64,000 nucleotides of DNA from an uncultured Collinsella sp. (GCA_958412345.1 CATYSO010000007.1:1-64000), one strand, 5' to 3'. Shown: positions 53,628 through 63,070, numbered from the stretch's first letter. Notes: generated by a model from the sequence alone, not told the origin. Made by a program: numbers and translations.

Positions 53628-55400
53628 TCAGTCGAGCTCGTGCGCACGCGCACCTTCGAACTGCATTCGATAGTAACGGGCATAGGTGCCGCCACGGGCG
53701 AGAAGCTCCTCGTGCGTGCCACGCTCCACAACGCGACCATGCTCAACGGTCGCAATCTCATCGGCATGCTTAATGGTCGAAAGACGATGGGCGATGATAA
53801 TCGTGGTGCGGCCGCGTGCCAGCTCTTCGAGTGACTCCTGCACCGCCTCCTCGCTCTCGTTATCCAAAGCACTCGTCGCCTCGTCCAAAATCAGGATCTT
53901 GGGGTTCTTGAGAAACACACGCGCAATGGCAACGCGCTGCTTTTGGCCGCCCGAAAGACGGCTGCCGCGCTCGCCCACCACGGTGTCGTAGCCCTGCGGC
54001 AGCGACTCGATAAAAGTGTCGATGTTGGCGCGGCGAGCTGCCTCGGCGATCTCTTCTGCCGTAGCGCCCGGCTTGCCGTAGGCGATGTTCTCGCCGATTG
54101 TTCCGTCAAACAGGTAGACATCCTGCTGCACCAGGCCGATGGCGCGGCGCAGGCTCTGCTGCGTCACATCGCGCACGTCCTGGCCGTCGATGCTAATGGA
54201 TCCGGCAGCCACGTCATAAAAGCGCGGCAGCAGCGAACAGGTCGTGGACTTGCCACCGCCCGAAGGGCCAACCAAAGCGATGGTCTGCCCGGGCTTGATG
54301 GACAGATTCATATGGTCGATAACGGGACGCTCTTCGGCATCACCCTCGCCCAGCTCAACGTCCTCGTAGTTAAAGCACACGTCGTGATAATCCACGGCGC
54401 CGGCAGTCACCTGCAGATCCGTGGCGCCCGGCTTGTCCTGGATATCCGGCGCGGTCGAGAGCACCTCGTCCATACGCTTAAAGCCGGCGATAGCCTTCTG
54501 ATACGTTTCGGCCGAATTGACGAGTGTCTCGAGCGGCGTGCAGAACAGCGAAATATAGAGTGCAAAGGTCGCCATATCGACCGCCTGCAGCTGTCCCTGG
54601 GCGACCAGCCAGCCGCCCAGCAGTACCACGATCACATAGAGCACACCCGAGAGCAGGCCATACGTCGCAGTATAGACGCCCATGGCGTGATACATGTTCT
54701 CCTTGGACGAAAGATAGCGATTGTTGGAGGCGCGGAACTTGAAGCGTTCGGTCTCCTCATTGGCAAAGCTCTTGACCACGCGCATACCCGCCAGCGAATC
54801 CTGCAGCTGCGCATTGATGCCGCTGATCTTTTTGCGGTTGTCGCTAAAGACCTCGCGCATGCGCATGTTCTGCCAAAACATGATGACCGCAAACGCCGCC
54901 GTCACCACGGCCATAGCGAGCGCCAGCACCGGGGCGATGGTAAAGAGGATCACAAACGAGCCGATAATCTCGATGCCGCAGATGATGATCCACTCGGGCA
55001 CGTGGTGTGCCGCCTCGCAGATATCGAACAGGTCGTTGACCACGCGGCTCATCATATCGCCCGAGCTGTTGCGGTCAAAGTACGCAAAGCTAAAGCGCTC
55101 ATACTGGTCAAACAGGTCCTCGCGCATTTTGGACTCCATACGCGCGCCCATCACGTGACCCCAATAGCTCACAAAATAGCGGCAGGCGCAGCGGACGGCA
55201 TACATCAGCACCAAGCCCACCGCAATCATGCCGAGCGCCTGCATAATGGCAGCCTGACCCTGAGTAAACAGCCCACCGGTCAAATTGCGCAGGATAATGG
55301 GGAACGCCAGGTCAATGGCGGCAAGCACCAGAGCACAAACAGTATCAGCAACAAAAAGCCCCATCTGGGGCTCGTAATACGAAAGAAACCTCTTAAACAT
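53628..55400 (-). CDS. ABC exporter, fused membrane and ATPase domains
   Basis: A 590-residue half transporter of the MsbA/LmrA class. Six membrane helices occupy roughly the first 300 residues (LFVADTVCALVLAAIDLAFPI starts the first pair). The ATPase follows with Walker A GPSGGGKST, signature RLSGGQKQR, Walker B ILILDEATSALD and the switch His in IIAHRLSTIKHAD. It functions as a homodimer or with a partner; the substrate (lipid, peptide or drug) cannot be predicted. Located beside a membrane protein of unknown function. Confidence 0.92.
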   Translation of the reverse strand: MFKRFLSYYEPQMGLFVADTVCALVLAAIDLAFPIILRNLTGGLFTQGQAAIMQALGMIAVGLVLMYAVRCACRYFVSYWGHVMGARMESKMREDLFDQYERFSFAYFDRNSSGDMMSRVVNDLFDICEAAHHVPEWIIICGIEIIGSFVILFTIAPVLALAMAVVTAAFAVIMFWQNMRMREVFSDNRKKISGINAQLQDSLAGMRVVKSFANEETERFKFRASNNRYLSSKENMYHAMGVYTATYGLLSGVLYVIVVLLGGWLVAQGQLQAVDMATFALYISLFCTPLETLVNSAETYQKAIAGFKRMDEVLSTAPDIQDKPGATDLQVTAGAVDYHDVCFNYEDVELGEGDAEERPVIDHMNLSIKPGQTIALVGPSGGGKSTTCSLLPRFYDVAAGSISIDGQDVRDVTQQSLRRAIGLVQQDVYLFDGTIGENIAYGKPGATAEEIAEAARRANIDTFIESLPQGYDTVVGERGSRLSGGQKQRVAIARVFLKNPKILILDEATSALDNESEEAVQESLEELARGRTTIIIAHRLSTIKHADEIATVEHGRVVERGTHEELLARGGTYARYYRMQFEGARAHELD

Positions 55401-55430
55401 GCAGTCCTCGGAGATAAAACAATAACGTAA

Positions 55431-55470
55431 GACCCTGGGGCAAATAATCAGTAGTGTTTGCCCCAGGGTC
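55431..55470. terminator. Strong hairpin between Nudix and exporter genes
   Basis: Arms GACCCTGGGGCAAA and TTTGCCCCAGGGTC, 14 bases and perfect. No long T run follows, so it may be a processing or attenuating hairpin rather than a classical terminator. Confidence 0.65.
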
Positions 55471-55480
55471 GCCCTCGCTT

Positions 55481-56176
55481 TTAAAGCTCAGTTCCGCCCA
55501 GCCTGTGTGCGATGCTGTCACAGGCCAAGGCGCCTACGACGGTCTTGGCGTCTTCGATCTTGCCGTCGAGCACGGCGTCGATCAGCTCGTGCAGCGGCAC
55601 GAGGTCCACGTTGACGAACTCGTCGTCATCGGGGTTGGGCGCGTCGAACTCGAGCTTCGTAGCCAAGTAGATGTGAATGATCTCGTCGCAGAAGCCGCAG
55701 GTCGTGACAATCGATGTCAAAAAGCGAATGCGGCCGGCCCTAAAGCCCGTCTCCTCGTGCAGTTCACGCTTGGCGCAATCGAGCGGATCCTCGCCCGGAT
55801 CGAGCTTACCGGCGGGAATCTCGACCGTCACGCGGTCGATGGCGGTGCGGTACTGACGCACCAGTACGATCTTGCCGCTCTCGGTCAGCGCCACAACGGC
55901 CGCCGCGCCCGGATGGCGAATGATGTCGCGGGCGCTGCGGTGACCGTTGGGCAGCTCAACCTCAAGACGGTGGACGTCGAGGATCTTGCCCTTCCAGGCG
56001 CACTCCTCCGAAAGAATCTTCTCGTGCAGCTCGGCATCGTGCGGGTCGTCATCGCCCAGCACCAGCATCGGCTCGTCGACAACCTCGCCACCCGGCTCGC
56101 CCTCGGCGTGTCCGTACGCGCGGCCATCTTCCTCGACGATCTGCGCGTCCACGAGTTCTTCGTTCTTCTCGTCCAT
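55481..56176 (-). CDS. Nudix hydrolase, ADP-ribose pyrophosphatase type
   Basis: A 231-residue hydrolase. The Nudix box GKLDPGEDPLDCAKRELHEETGF matches GX5EX7REUXEEXGU. The preceding EIPAG and DVHRLEVELPNGHRSARDIIRH fit the ADP-ribose pyrophosphatase branch (NudF type). The first 45 residues are acidic and unusual, with DGRAYGHAEGEPGGEVVDEP. The chosen ATG has GAGAGGG nine bases upstream. It follows purD on the same strand with 21 bases between. Confidence 0.92.
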   Translation of the reverse strand: MDEKNEELVDAQIVEEDGRAYGHAEGEPGGEVVDEPMLVLGDDDPHDAELHEKILSEECAWKGKILDVHRLEVELPNGHRSARDIIRHPGAAAVVALTESGKIVLVRQYRTAIDRVTVEIPAGKLDPGEDPLDCAKRELHEETGFRAGRIRFLTSIVTTCGFCDEIIHIYLATKLEFDAPNPDDDEFVNVDLVPLHELIDAVLDGKIEDAKTVVGALACDSIAHRLGGTEL

Positions 56177-56197
56177 CCGTCTCATCCCTCTCGGACT

Positions 56198-57502
56198 TTA
56201 GGCATCCCAGGCGTCGCGGCCACGCAGCGCGCGCAGACCGATGTCATGACGCAGGGTCTTGCCCTCAAAATCAATCTTCTCGCAGGCCTCGTAGGCAAGG
56301 TTGCGAGCGTTCTCGAACGTGTCACCCAGAGCGGTCACGGCAAGCACGCGGCCACCGTTGGTCACAAGCTGACCGTCCACCACAGCGGTGCCGGCATGGT
56401 ACACGGTTACGTTCTCCATAGCCTCGGCGTCGGCGATACCGGTGATGACCTTGCCCTTCTCGTAGCTGCCGGGGTAGCCAGCGCTCGTCAGGACAACCGC
56501 CACGGCCCACTCGTCACGCCAATCGAGCTCAATCTGATCGAGCTCGCAGTTGGCGCAGGCCAGCATGACCTCGACCAGATCGTTCTTAAGACGCGGCAGC
56601 ACGACCTGCGTCTCGGGATCGCCAAAGCGGGCGTTGAACTCCAGCACCTTGGGGCCGGCGGGGGTGAGCATAAAGCCGCCGTACAGGCAGCCGCGGTAGT
56701 CGATGCCCTCGGCAGCAAGCTCGGCCACGGTCTGCTCCATGACCGCCACCATGGTGGCGTGCTCCTCGTCGGTCACGATGGGCACCGGACTGTAGACGCC
56801 CATACCGCCGGTGTTGGGACCTTTGTCGCCCTCGAGCGCACGCTTGTGGTCCTGCGAGGTGGCCATGGGGCGCACGGTCTTGCCGTCGGTAAAGGCCAGC
56901 AGCGAACACTCGGGGCCAACGAGCATCTCCTCAATGACCACGGTGTTGCCGGCATCACCGAAGGTACCGCCAAAGCACTCACGCACGGCCTCTTCGGCCT
57001 GCTCGAGCTCAGTCGCCACGATAACGCCCTTGCCTGCGGCCAGGCCGTCAGCCTTCACGACCAGCGGGGCACCCTGCTCGCGCACATAGGCAAGAGCCGA
57101 AGCCTCGTCAGTAAACGAGCCGTAGGCGGCCGTCGGAATGCCGGCGCGCTCCATGAGCTGCTTGGAGAATAGCTTGGAGCCCTCCATCTGAGCGCCCTCG
57201 GCACCCGGGCCAAAGCAGGGAATACCCGCCGCGCGCACGGCATCGGCTACGCCCGCCACGAGCGGAGCCTCGGGGCCAATCACCACGAGCCCGCATCCGT
57301 GGCTCTGGGCAAACGCCGCCACGGCCGCAGGATCGCAATCGTCGAGAACCACGTTCTCGCCACAGCTCGCGGTGCCGCCGTTCCCCGGCGCAATGTAGAG
57401 CTTGCCGGCGCGCGGTGATGCTGCGAGCTTTGCTGCCAGAGCATGCTCACGGCCGCCGCTGCCCAACAACAGGATGTCGATGGTTTGAGTGTCCGCCTTC
57501 AA
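56198..57502 (-). CDS. purD: Phosphoribosylamine-glycine ligase PurD
   Basis: Second step of purine synthesis, joining phosphoribosylamine and glycine with ATP. ATP-grasp motifs include LLLGSGGREHALA near the start, FGPGAEGAQMEGSKLFSKQLM, VKADGLAAGKGVIVA and FNARFGDPETQVVL. The length from the TTG at 57502 is 434 residues, normal. The TTG is supported by AGGAGG six bases upstream; the only upstream ATG would add 57 residues without a site. It follows purA on the same strand and precedes the Nudix gene. Confidence 0.95.
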   Translation of the reverse strand: MKADTQTIDILLLGSGGREHALAAKLAASPRAGKLYIAPGNGGTASCGENVVLDDCDPAAVAAFAQSHGCGLVVIGPEAPLVAGVADAVRAAGIPCFGPGAEGAQMEGSKLFSKQLMERAGIPTAAYGSFTDEASALAYVREQGAPLVVKADGLAAGKGVIVATELEQAEEAVRECFGGTFGDAGNTVVIEEMLVGPECSLLAFTDGKTVRPMATSQDHKRALEGDKGPNTGGMGVYSPVPIVTDEEHATMVAVMEQTVAELAAEGIDYRGCLYGGFMLTPAGPKVLEFNARFGDPETQVVLPRLKNDLVEVMLACANCELDQIELDWRDEWAVAVVLTSAGYPGSYEKGKVITGIADAEAMENVTVYHAGTAVVDGQLVTNGGRVLAVTALGDTFENARNLAYEACEKIDFEGKTLRHDIGLRALRGRDAWDA

Positions 57503-57559
57503 GGGTGCCTCCTCTATGGATGAACGGCCCGCCAACCATGCGGACCCATTACAAAGCAA

Positions 57560-57601
57560 ATATACCCCTCGGCCGCCCGCTTGGGCTGCAAAGGGGTATA
57601 T
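57560..57601 (-). terminator. Hairpin after purA
   Basis: Arms ATATACCCCT and AGGGGTATAT, with further GC pairing in the centre (GGGCGGCC). A short T stretch follows on the minus strand. Confidence 0.6.
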
Positions 57602-57623
57602 CGCAATAACCGAATAGTGCCGA

Positions 57624-58910
57624 TTACTTCCAGAATCGGTTGATGATCTGCTCGCGATCGGCGCCGACGCCAATGAACGTCACGCGGGTGTGTGCCAGAT
57701 CCTCGATAAACGCCACGTAGTCCTGAGCCTCCTGCGGCAGCTCGTCAAAGCTGCGGCAACCGGTGATATCGCACTTCCAGCCCGGGAGCTCCTCGTAGAT
57801 GGGCTTGGCATGCTCAAAGCGCACCTGATGCTCGGGCACGCTCGTGTAGCGCTCGCCGTCGACGTCGTAGGCAACGCACACCTTGATGGTGTCGAAGGCC
57901 GAAAGCACGTCGAGCTTGGTCAGGGCGATATCGGTGAGGCCGTTGACGCGCGAGGCGTAGTTGGCGATGGGGCCGTCGAACCAACCGCAGCGACGACGGC
58001 GACCGGTGGTCACGCCGTACTCATAGCCCTCCTCGGTCAGCGTGTGGCCGGCCTCGGACTCGTAGGAAAGCTCGGTGGGCATGGGGCCCGAACCGACGCG
58101 GGTGATATAGGCCTTCATGACGCCCAGCACGCGGTCGACGTTCTTCATACCGACGCCGGAGCCGGTGATGGCGCCGCCGGCGGTGCAGTTGGAGGACGTC
58201 ACATACGGATAGGTACCGTGGTCGATGTCGAGCAGCGTCGCCTGGGCTCCCTCGAACAGCAGGTCCTTGCCCTCGTCGATCATGTTGTTGAGCAGCAGGC
58301 TCGTCTCGGTGATGTAGGGGCGCAGGCGCTCGGCCATGGGAAGGTACTCATCGCAGATCTGGTCCACGGTGTAGGTGGGCAGGTTGTAGATGAGCTCGAG
58401 CTCGGGGTTCACACGAGCAAGAGCGGTCTCCAGCTTGTCGCGGAAGAGCTCCTCGTCCAGCATGTCCTGCATGCGCAGGCCGATGCGGGCCATCTTGTCC
58501 TGGTAGCACGGGCCGATGCCGCGCTTGGTGGTGCCGATATTCTTCTTGCCGAGCTTCTGCTCAAAAGCGCCATCCAGATCGATGTGGTACGGCATGATGA
58601 CGTGCGCGTTGCCACTGATCTTGAGGTTCTTGGTGGTGATGCCGTCGGCCTCGAACATATCGATCTCCTCAAGGACAACCTTGGGGTTGACGACGCAGCC
58701 GTTACCGATCACCGACACGTGGTCGGAATACATGATGCCGGAAGGCACCTGGTGCAGGCCGTACTTCTTGCCGTTGACGACGATGGTATGGCCGGCGTTG
58801 TTGCCGCCCGAATAGCGCACGACGGCATCGAAGTCGCCGGCGACCAAGTCGCAGATCTTACCCTTGCCCTCATCGCCCCACTGGGCACCGACCAAAACGG
58901 TTGACGGCAT
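57624..58910 (-). CDS. purA: Adenylosuccinate synthetase PurA
   Basis: Converts IMP and aspartate to adenylosuccinate with GTP. The sequence has VGAQWGDEGKGKICD (GTP loop with catalytic Asp), GGNNAGHTIV with the catalytic His, GTTKRGIGPCYQDK, FEGAQATLLDIDHGTYPYVTSSN and GRRRRCGWFDGP. The length of 428 is normal. AAGGAG lies before the chosen ATG. This is the gene that follows dnaB in many Gram-positive rpsF-ssb-rpsR-rplI-dnaB clusters. Confidence 0.97.
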   Translation of the reverse strand: MPSTVLVGAQWGDEGKGKICDLVAGDFDAVVRYSGGNNAGHTIVVNGKKYGLHQVPSGIMYSDHVSVIGNGCVVNPKVVLEEIDMFEADGITTKNLKISGNAHVIMPYHIDLDGAFEQKLGKKNIGTTKRGIGPCYQDKMARIGLRMQDMLDEELFRDKLETALARVNPELELIYNLPTYTVDQICDEYLPMAERLRPYITETSLLLNNMIDEGKDLLFEGAQATLLDIDHGTYPYVTSSNCTAGGAITGSGVGMKNVDRVLGVMKAYITRVGSGPMPTELSYESEAGHTLTEEGYEYGVTTGRRRRCGWFDGPIANYASRVNGLTDIALTKLDVLSAFDTIKVCVAYDVDGERYTSVPEHQVRFEHAKPIYEELPGWKCDITGCRSFDELPQEAQDYVAFIEDLAHTRVTFIGVGADREQIINRFWK

Positions 58911-59003
58911 GTTCACTCCTTACATACATGGACTGTCTGCACGCCGCAATGGCGGGCAGAAGCACAAAACATTCCCAGTATACCCGTGCAACGGGCGCCT
59001 GTC

Positions 59004-60395
59004 CTACTCCTCGGTATGCGCCCCATCAAGCTCATAGAACTTGGTGGATGCCGGCAGGAACATCAGGTCGACGTCACCGATCGGGCCCGAACGGTTCTTG
59101 GCCACGACGATACGCGTGACGCCCTCGTCGGGACGATCGTCGCGCGAGGCCTCGGCCTCGTCGGCGGAGCGGTCCAGGAACATAACGATGTCGGCGTCTT
59201 GCTCGATGGAGCCCGATTCACGCAGGTCGGACAGCTGTGGGCGCTTGCCGGCACGGGATTCGACCTGACGCGAAAGCTGCGACAGCGCGATCAGCGGGAT
59301 CTTGAGCTCCTTGGCCATGATCTTCATACCACGCGACATCTCCGAGACCTCGACGGTACGGCTCTCGGAGCGGCGTCCCGGCGGAGGACTCACCAGCTGC
59401 AGGTAGTCCAGGATGATGATGGCCTTCTCCTTGTTATGGAGCATGCGGCGGCTCTTGGCGCGAATCTCGGTCACCGTGGTGCCGGGCGTATCGTCGATCA
59501 GAATATCGAGCTTGGACAAGGTCTGCGTTGCCTCGTTGATGTTGGCCCACTGCTCGGGGCTAATGCGGCCCATGCGGAAGTCGCTGATCGAGATCATGGC
59601 ATAGGCGCAAATCAGGCGCTGGGCAATTTCCTTGCCCGACATCTCCAGCGAGAAGAAGCCGACGGTATAGCCGGCCGCCGCGGCGTTGAGCGCCAGGTTC
59701 AGGGCGAACGACGTCTTACCCACGGCAGGACGGGCGCCGATGATGATGAGCTGGCCCTCGCGGAAGCCCATGAGCATACGGTCGAGCGACGGGAAGCCCG
59801 TGGGCACGCCCGCGGCCTGGCCACCAGCCTGGCACACTTCCTCGGCCTCGTTATAGGCCTCGACCATAAACTCGGTCAGCGTCTTGTAGCTCGACTTGAC
59901 CTCGCGCGCCGTGACCTTGAGCAGCTTGCTCTCGGCCAGCTCCACGACTTCCTTGGTGTCGGTGGGGGCGTTATAGGCCAGTGCGTTGATCTCGTTGGTG
60001 GCGCCGATCAGCTCGCGCAGCATCGAGTCGCGGCGCACGATGGCGGCATGGTGCTGCCAGTTGACGAGCGACAGAGTCTGGCCCATCAGCTCCAAAATGT
60101 AGGCCTCGCCGCCCACGGCATCGAGCTTGTTGATGCTTCGCAGGTAATCGATCAACGAGATGGAGTCGATGGGAATGCGACTGTTGTACATGTCGACCAT
60201 CGCGGTGTAGATGGTCTTGTGAATGGGTCGGTAGAAGTCATCGGGCTGCAGCTCGACCTGGGCCTCTTCGACCACCTCGGGCGATAGCAGCATAGCGGCC
60301 AGTACATTGGCCTCTGCATCTTGGTTTTGGGGAAGACCCAATTTTGAGCCACGGTCCTCAACCGTCAGCCCGGTCTCCCTATCGTCATATGCCAT
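59004..60395 (-). CDS. dnaB: Replicative DNA helicase DnaB
   Basis: Hexameric helicase that unwinds DNA at the replication fork. The N-terminal primase-binding region begins LPQNQDAEANVLAAMLLSPEV. The RecA-like domain has Walker A GARPAVGKTSFALN, IIILDYLQLV (Walker B), and ALSQLSRQVESRAGKRPQLSDLRESG with the arginine finger region. The length of 463 is typical and no intein is present. An ATG four codons upstream at 60407 is also possible; GAGGATG lies before the chosen one. It is the last gene of the rpsF cluster. Confidence 0.95.
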   Translation of the reverse strand: MAYDDRETGLTVEDRGSKLGLPQNQDAEANVLAAMLLSPEVVEEAQVELQPDDFYRPIHKTIYTAMVDMYNSRIPIDSISLIDYLRSINKLDAVGGEAYILELMGQTLSLVNWQHHAAIVRRDSMLRELIGATNEINALAYNAPTDTKEVVELAESKLLKVTAREVKSSYKTLTEFMVEAYNEAEEVCQAGGQAAGVPTGFPSLDRMLMGFREGQLIIIGARPAVGKTSFALNLALNAAAAGYTVGFFSLEMSGKEIAQRLICAYAMISISDFRMGRISPEQWANINEATQTLSKLDILIDDTPGTTVTEIRAKSRRMLHNKEKAIIILDYLQLVSPPPGRRSESRTVEVSEMSRGMKIMAKELKIPLIALSQLSRQVESRAGKRPQLSDLRESGSIEQDADIVMFLDRSADEAEASRDDRPDEGVTRIVVAKNRSGPIGDVDLMFLPASTKFYELDGAHTEE

Positions 60396-60555
60396 GAGCA
60401 TCCTCATTCATATCGCTTGCGAGCATCCATAGTATCAGCCGCGGCTTTAAAACAAACCGCATGCCGACAATCATCACCGAACGAAACGGATGAACGGTCC
60501 CACAAATAGACCTCGTCGCACCGTCTTCCATGGCACCTGCAGAGCGCTAAAAAGC

Positions 60556-60593
60556 AAAAGGGCGCCCTGGTCTCCCAGAGCGCCCTTCTTAGA
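60556..60593 (-). terminator. Terminator between rplI and dnaB
   Basis: Minus-strand arms AAGGGCGCTCTGG and CCAGGGCGCCCTT with one internal mismatch, then a TTTTG stretch. dnaB may therefore have its own promoter. Confidence 0.82.
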
Positions 60594-60619
60594 ACAAGAT
60601 TGTTGCGTTGCAGCAAATG

Positions 60620-61159
60620 CTACTCGGCAGCAGCCTCAGTCTCGACCTCGGCGGTCTCGGCCTCGGCGACCTCAGCGGCCTCCTCGACCTCAGCCTCGGC
60701 AGCGAGCTCCTCGGCGGTAACGCCGACGAGAACGACAACTTCGGCCTTGATCTCGCGGTACAGCGAGATGGAAACGGTGTGGGCACCGGCAACCTTGATA
60801 GGCTTACCGAGTTCGACGCGCTTGCGGTCGATGTCCATACCGAGCTGAGCCTTGATGGCATCAGCGATCATAGCGGCGGTAACGGAGCCAAAGAGGATGC
60901 CCTCGTCGCCGACCTTGACGTCAACGGTGACCGTCTTGCCCTCGAAGGCAGCCTTGGTCTCGTTGGCGGTAGCCAGACGGACGGCCTCGCGCTTGGCGAT
61001 GTTGTTGCGACGCTCGTCAAGCTGCTTGAGGTTGCCCTTGGTGGCGGCAACAGCGAGCTTCTTGGGGAACAGGAAGTTCTCAGCGTAACCCTGAGCGACC
61101 TCTACGACGTCACCCTCGCCGCCCTTGCTCTTGATCTCATCGAGAAGAATAACCTTCAT
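60620..61159 (-). CDS. rplI: 50S ribosomal protein L9
   Basis: Structural protein binding 23S rRNA. MKVILLDEIKSKGGEGDVVEVAQGYAENFLFPKKLA is the conserved N-terminal domain, joined by a long helix to a C-terminal domain with VKVGDEGILFGSVT. The 179-residue chain ends in an acidic tail of about 30 residues rich in Ala and Glu (VEEAAEVAEAETAEVETEAA), absent from most L9 proteins, but such tails occur in Actinobacteria. It follows rpsR by 15 bases. Confidence 0.97.
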   Translation of the reverse strand: MKVILLDEIKSKGGEGDVVEVAQGYAENFLFPKKLAVAATKGNLKQLDERRNNIAKREAVRLATANETKAAFEGKTVTVDVKVGDEGILFGSVTAAMIADAIKAQLGMDIDRKRVELGKPIKVAGAHTVSISLYREIKAEVVVLVGVTAEELAAEAEVEEAAEVAEAETAEVETEAAAE

Positions 61160-61174
61160 GATGCGTCTCCCTTC

Positions 61175-61441
61175 TTAGCCGCGGTCGCGGTTGCCACGAG
61201 AGGAAACCACGGGGACGGTGTACGGCAGGAGAGCCATCTCGCGGGCGCGCTTGATGGCGTTGGCGATGTCATGCTGATGCTGCGTGCAAGCGCCAGTGAC
61301 GCGACGGGGCTTGATCTTGCCACGGTCGGTCATGTACTTACGGAGAAGCTGAGTGTCCTTATAGTCGATGAACTCAGTGTTCTCCTTGCAGAACTGGCAG
61401 TACTTACGACGCGGCTGACGTGCAGAATAATCATTAGCCAT
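61175..61441 (-). CDS. rpsR: 30S ribosomal protein S18
   Basis: An 88-residue ribosomal protein that pairs with S6. It has a CxxC pair near the start (KYCQFCKE) and a later Cys-x-x-x-His at ACTQHQHD, the zinc-binding form. The core IDYKDTQLLRKYMTDRGKIKPRRVTG is conserved. GAAAGG sets the ATG; an upstream in-frame codon is not used. It lies between ssb and rplI. Confidence 0.97.
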   Translation of the reverse strand: MANDYSARQPRRKYCQFCKENTEFIDYKDTQLLRKYMTDRGKIKPRRVTGACTQHQHDIANAIKRAREMALLPYTVPVVSSRGNRDRG

Positions 61442-61513
61442 GTCAAAATACCTTTCATTTGGCAACTTCGGCGAACCGAAGCCGCCTCTCACTCAAAAAT
61501 AGGTGAACAACCC

Positions 61514-61969
61514 TTAGAACGGGATGTCCTCATCGTAGACGTCGACCGCAGGCGGCGTAGCCACCGGTGCGGCAGGACGCGGTGCGGGCGCTGCAGGGGC
61601 TGCGGGGGCGTAGCCGCCCTGATCGTAGCCACCCTGGCCACCACGGGAGCTCATAAACTCGATCTCATCGACGATGACCTCAAGCTTGCTCCGGCGCTGG
61701 CCGTCGCGCTCCCAAGAGCTGTAGCGCAGCTTGCCCTCGATCGCGACTTTGTTTCCCTTTGCCAGGAAACGGCTCACGGCCTCGGCGCGGGTGCCGAACA
61801 TGGTGCAGTCGACAAAGTTGGGATAGTCCTCCCACTCGCCAGTCTGCGGGTTGCGGCGACGATCGTTCACGGCGACGCCAAAGGACAGAACCTGGGTTCC
61901 GCCGGCGGTGGCGCGCAGCTCGGGATCACGCGTGAGGTTACCGGTGATGTTCACTCGATTGATGCTCAT
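61514..61969 (-). CDS. ssb: Single-stranded DNA-binding protein
   Basis: Coats single-stranded DNA during replication and repair. The OB fold starts INRVNITGNLTRDPELRATAGGTQVLSFGVAVNDR and includes FLAKGNKVAIEGKLRYSSWE. A Gly/Gln/Pro/Ala-rich linker (GGQGGYDQGGYAPAAPAAP) follows. The acidic C-terminal tip DVYDEDIPF is the docking site for partner proteins. It is in the standard place between rpsF and rpsR. Confidence 0.97.
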   Translation of the reverse strand: MSINRVNITGNLTRDPELRATAGGTQVLSFGVAVNDRRRNPQTGEWEDYPNFVDCTMFGTRAEAVSRFLAKGNKVAIEGKLRYSSWERDGQRRSKLEVIVDEIEFMSSRGGQGGYDQGGYAPAAPAAPAPRPAAPVATPPAVDVYDEDIPF

Positions 61970-62017
61970 AACTCACTACTTCCTCTTGGGGCACAAGCCC
62001 AGTCCAAAACGACAGTC

Positions 62018-62311
62018 TTACTCCTGGTCGTCGCGACGGACGATCATGTGGCGGACCACAGCGTCGGTGATGCGCAGGACGCGATCAAGCTCGGCGATCT
62101 GGGTAGGATCTGCGTGGAAGTTGATGAGGGTGTAGTCACCATCGGTGAGGTCGTTGATCTCGTAGGCGAGCTTGCGCTTGCCCCACTCGTCAACGGAGTC
62201 GACCTTGCCAGCGCCCTCAGCGATCGTGGTATCGATACGCTTCATAACAGCGAGACGAGTCTCGGGGTCGAGCGACGGGTCAACAAAGAACAGCAGTTCA
62301 TAAGCCTTCAT
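62018..62311 (-). CDS. rpsF: 30S ribosomal protein S6
   Basis: A 97-residue partner of S18 on the small subunit. MKAYELLFFVDPSLDPETR is the conserved start, then EWGKRKLAYEINDLTDGDYTLINFHAD. GAGGAGGTGAC precedes the ATG; the open frame upstream is not coding. It leads the ribosomal/replication cluster. A hairpin just upstream could be an S6:S18-binding leader. Confidence 0.97.
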   Translation of the reverse strand: MKAYELLFFVDPSLDPETRLAVMKRIDTTIAEGAGKVDSVDEWGKRKLAYEINDLTDGDYTLINFHADPTQIAELDRVLRITDAVVRHMIVRRDDQE

Positions 62312-62761
62312 ATTGTCACCTCCTCTGGGCAAATGTGGCTTCAGGTCGTGAAGGTGCGCCTGAAGCAGGAAAAGACTTGGTAATAATATCTTCCAACCTC
62401 CCAGGCTGCAAGAATATGCAGCTACAACCTCATGACCTCCACATATGCCCATGCTTGCACGGCACTTCATGCGTCTTCCAACCAAATGCTGACCAAATGC
62501 TTGACGGATCTGTGGACAAGATACGATGCTGCGGGGACAAACCTAATCAAACCGCAGGTCAGCAATTGCAAGGCTGTGGTCGCGAAATACATACTAGTGG
62601 TTCACAACACCCTTCAAAGATTTTTAAATTTGCTGCCACGTCGTTTATAAATACCTATTTTGAACAATTTGCTACATGCCGCCATGCTGGTCAGAGCCCA
62701 TTTTTGGCGGTCTGAATCCCATAACGAAGCCAAGCGTTTCAAAAAATGCCAACTTTTCTGT
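62312..62761. other. Gap upstream of rpsF
   Basis: Apart from the leader hairpin, no gene is visible in this stretch. It probably holds the promoter for rpsF on the minus strand. Confidence 0.5.
62339..62365 (-). promoter_or_regulatory. Hairpin in the rpsF leader
   Basis: CTTCAGG and CCTGAAG enclose 13 bases, about 15 bases before the rpsF ribosome site on the minus strand. The position fits the S6:S18 autoregulatory leader, but the detailed consensus was not confirmed. Confidence 0.35.
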
Positions 62762-62789
62762 TTGCACTTTGCGATTCCTCGTGTATACT
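62762..62789 (+). promoter_or_regulatory. Promoter of tRNA-Ser(GGA)
   Basis: TTGCAC and TATACT separated by 16 bases; start expected about ten bases before the tRNA. Confidence 0.7.
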
Positions 62790-62805
62790 GACTTTCGCAT
62801 TTAAC

Positions 62806-62896
62806 GGAGAGTTGTCCGAGTGGCCGAAGGAGCACGATTGGAAATCGTGTAGGCGTCAAAAGCGTCTCCAGGGTTCAAATCCCTGACTCTCCGCCA
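62806..62896 (+). tRNA. tRNA-Ser(GGA)
   Basis: Acceptor GGAGAGT with ACTCTCC, a long variable arm GGCGTC/GCGTCT, the T loop TTCAAAT and encoded CCA. The anticodon loop is TTGGAAA between CACGA and TCGTG. The promoter is just upstream. Confidence 0.95.
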
Positions 62897-62944
62897 GTTA
62901 ATTCCAAAGCAGGCCTTCGAGCCTGCTTTGTTTTTACCCCACGC

Positions 62945-63035
62945 GGAGGGGTGGCAGAGTGGTTGAATGCGGCGGTCTCGAAAACCGTTTGGCCTGTATA
63001 AGGTCACGAGGGTTCGAATCCCTCCTCCTCCGCCA
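62945..63035 (+). tRNA. tRNA-Ser(CGA)
   Basis: Acceptor GGAGGGG with CTCCTCC, class II variable arm, T arm with TTCGAAT, encoded CCA. The anticodon loop CTCGAAA reads CGA. It lies 48 bases after tRNA-Ser(GGA), so both are likely cotranscribed. Confidence 0.95.
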
Positions 63036-63046
63036 TCAGATGGTAC

Positions 63047-63070
63047 AAGCCCCAGCAATGGGGCTTTTTT
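63047..63070 (+). terminator. Terminator after the tRNA-Ser pair
   Basis: Arms AAGCCCC and GGGGCTT with a TTTTTT run. Confidence 0.88.

Noticed and set aside
60608..62383. 591-codon open frame on the plus strand
   Set aside because: Antisense to rplI, rpsR, ssb and rpsF.
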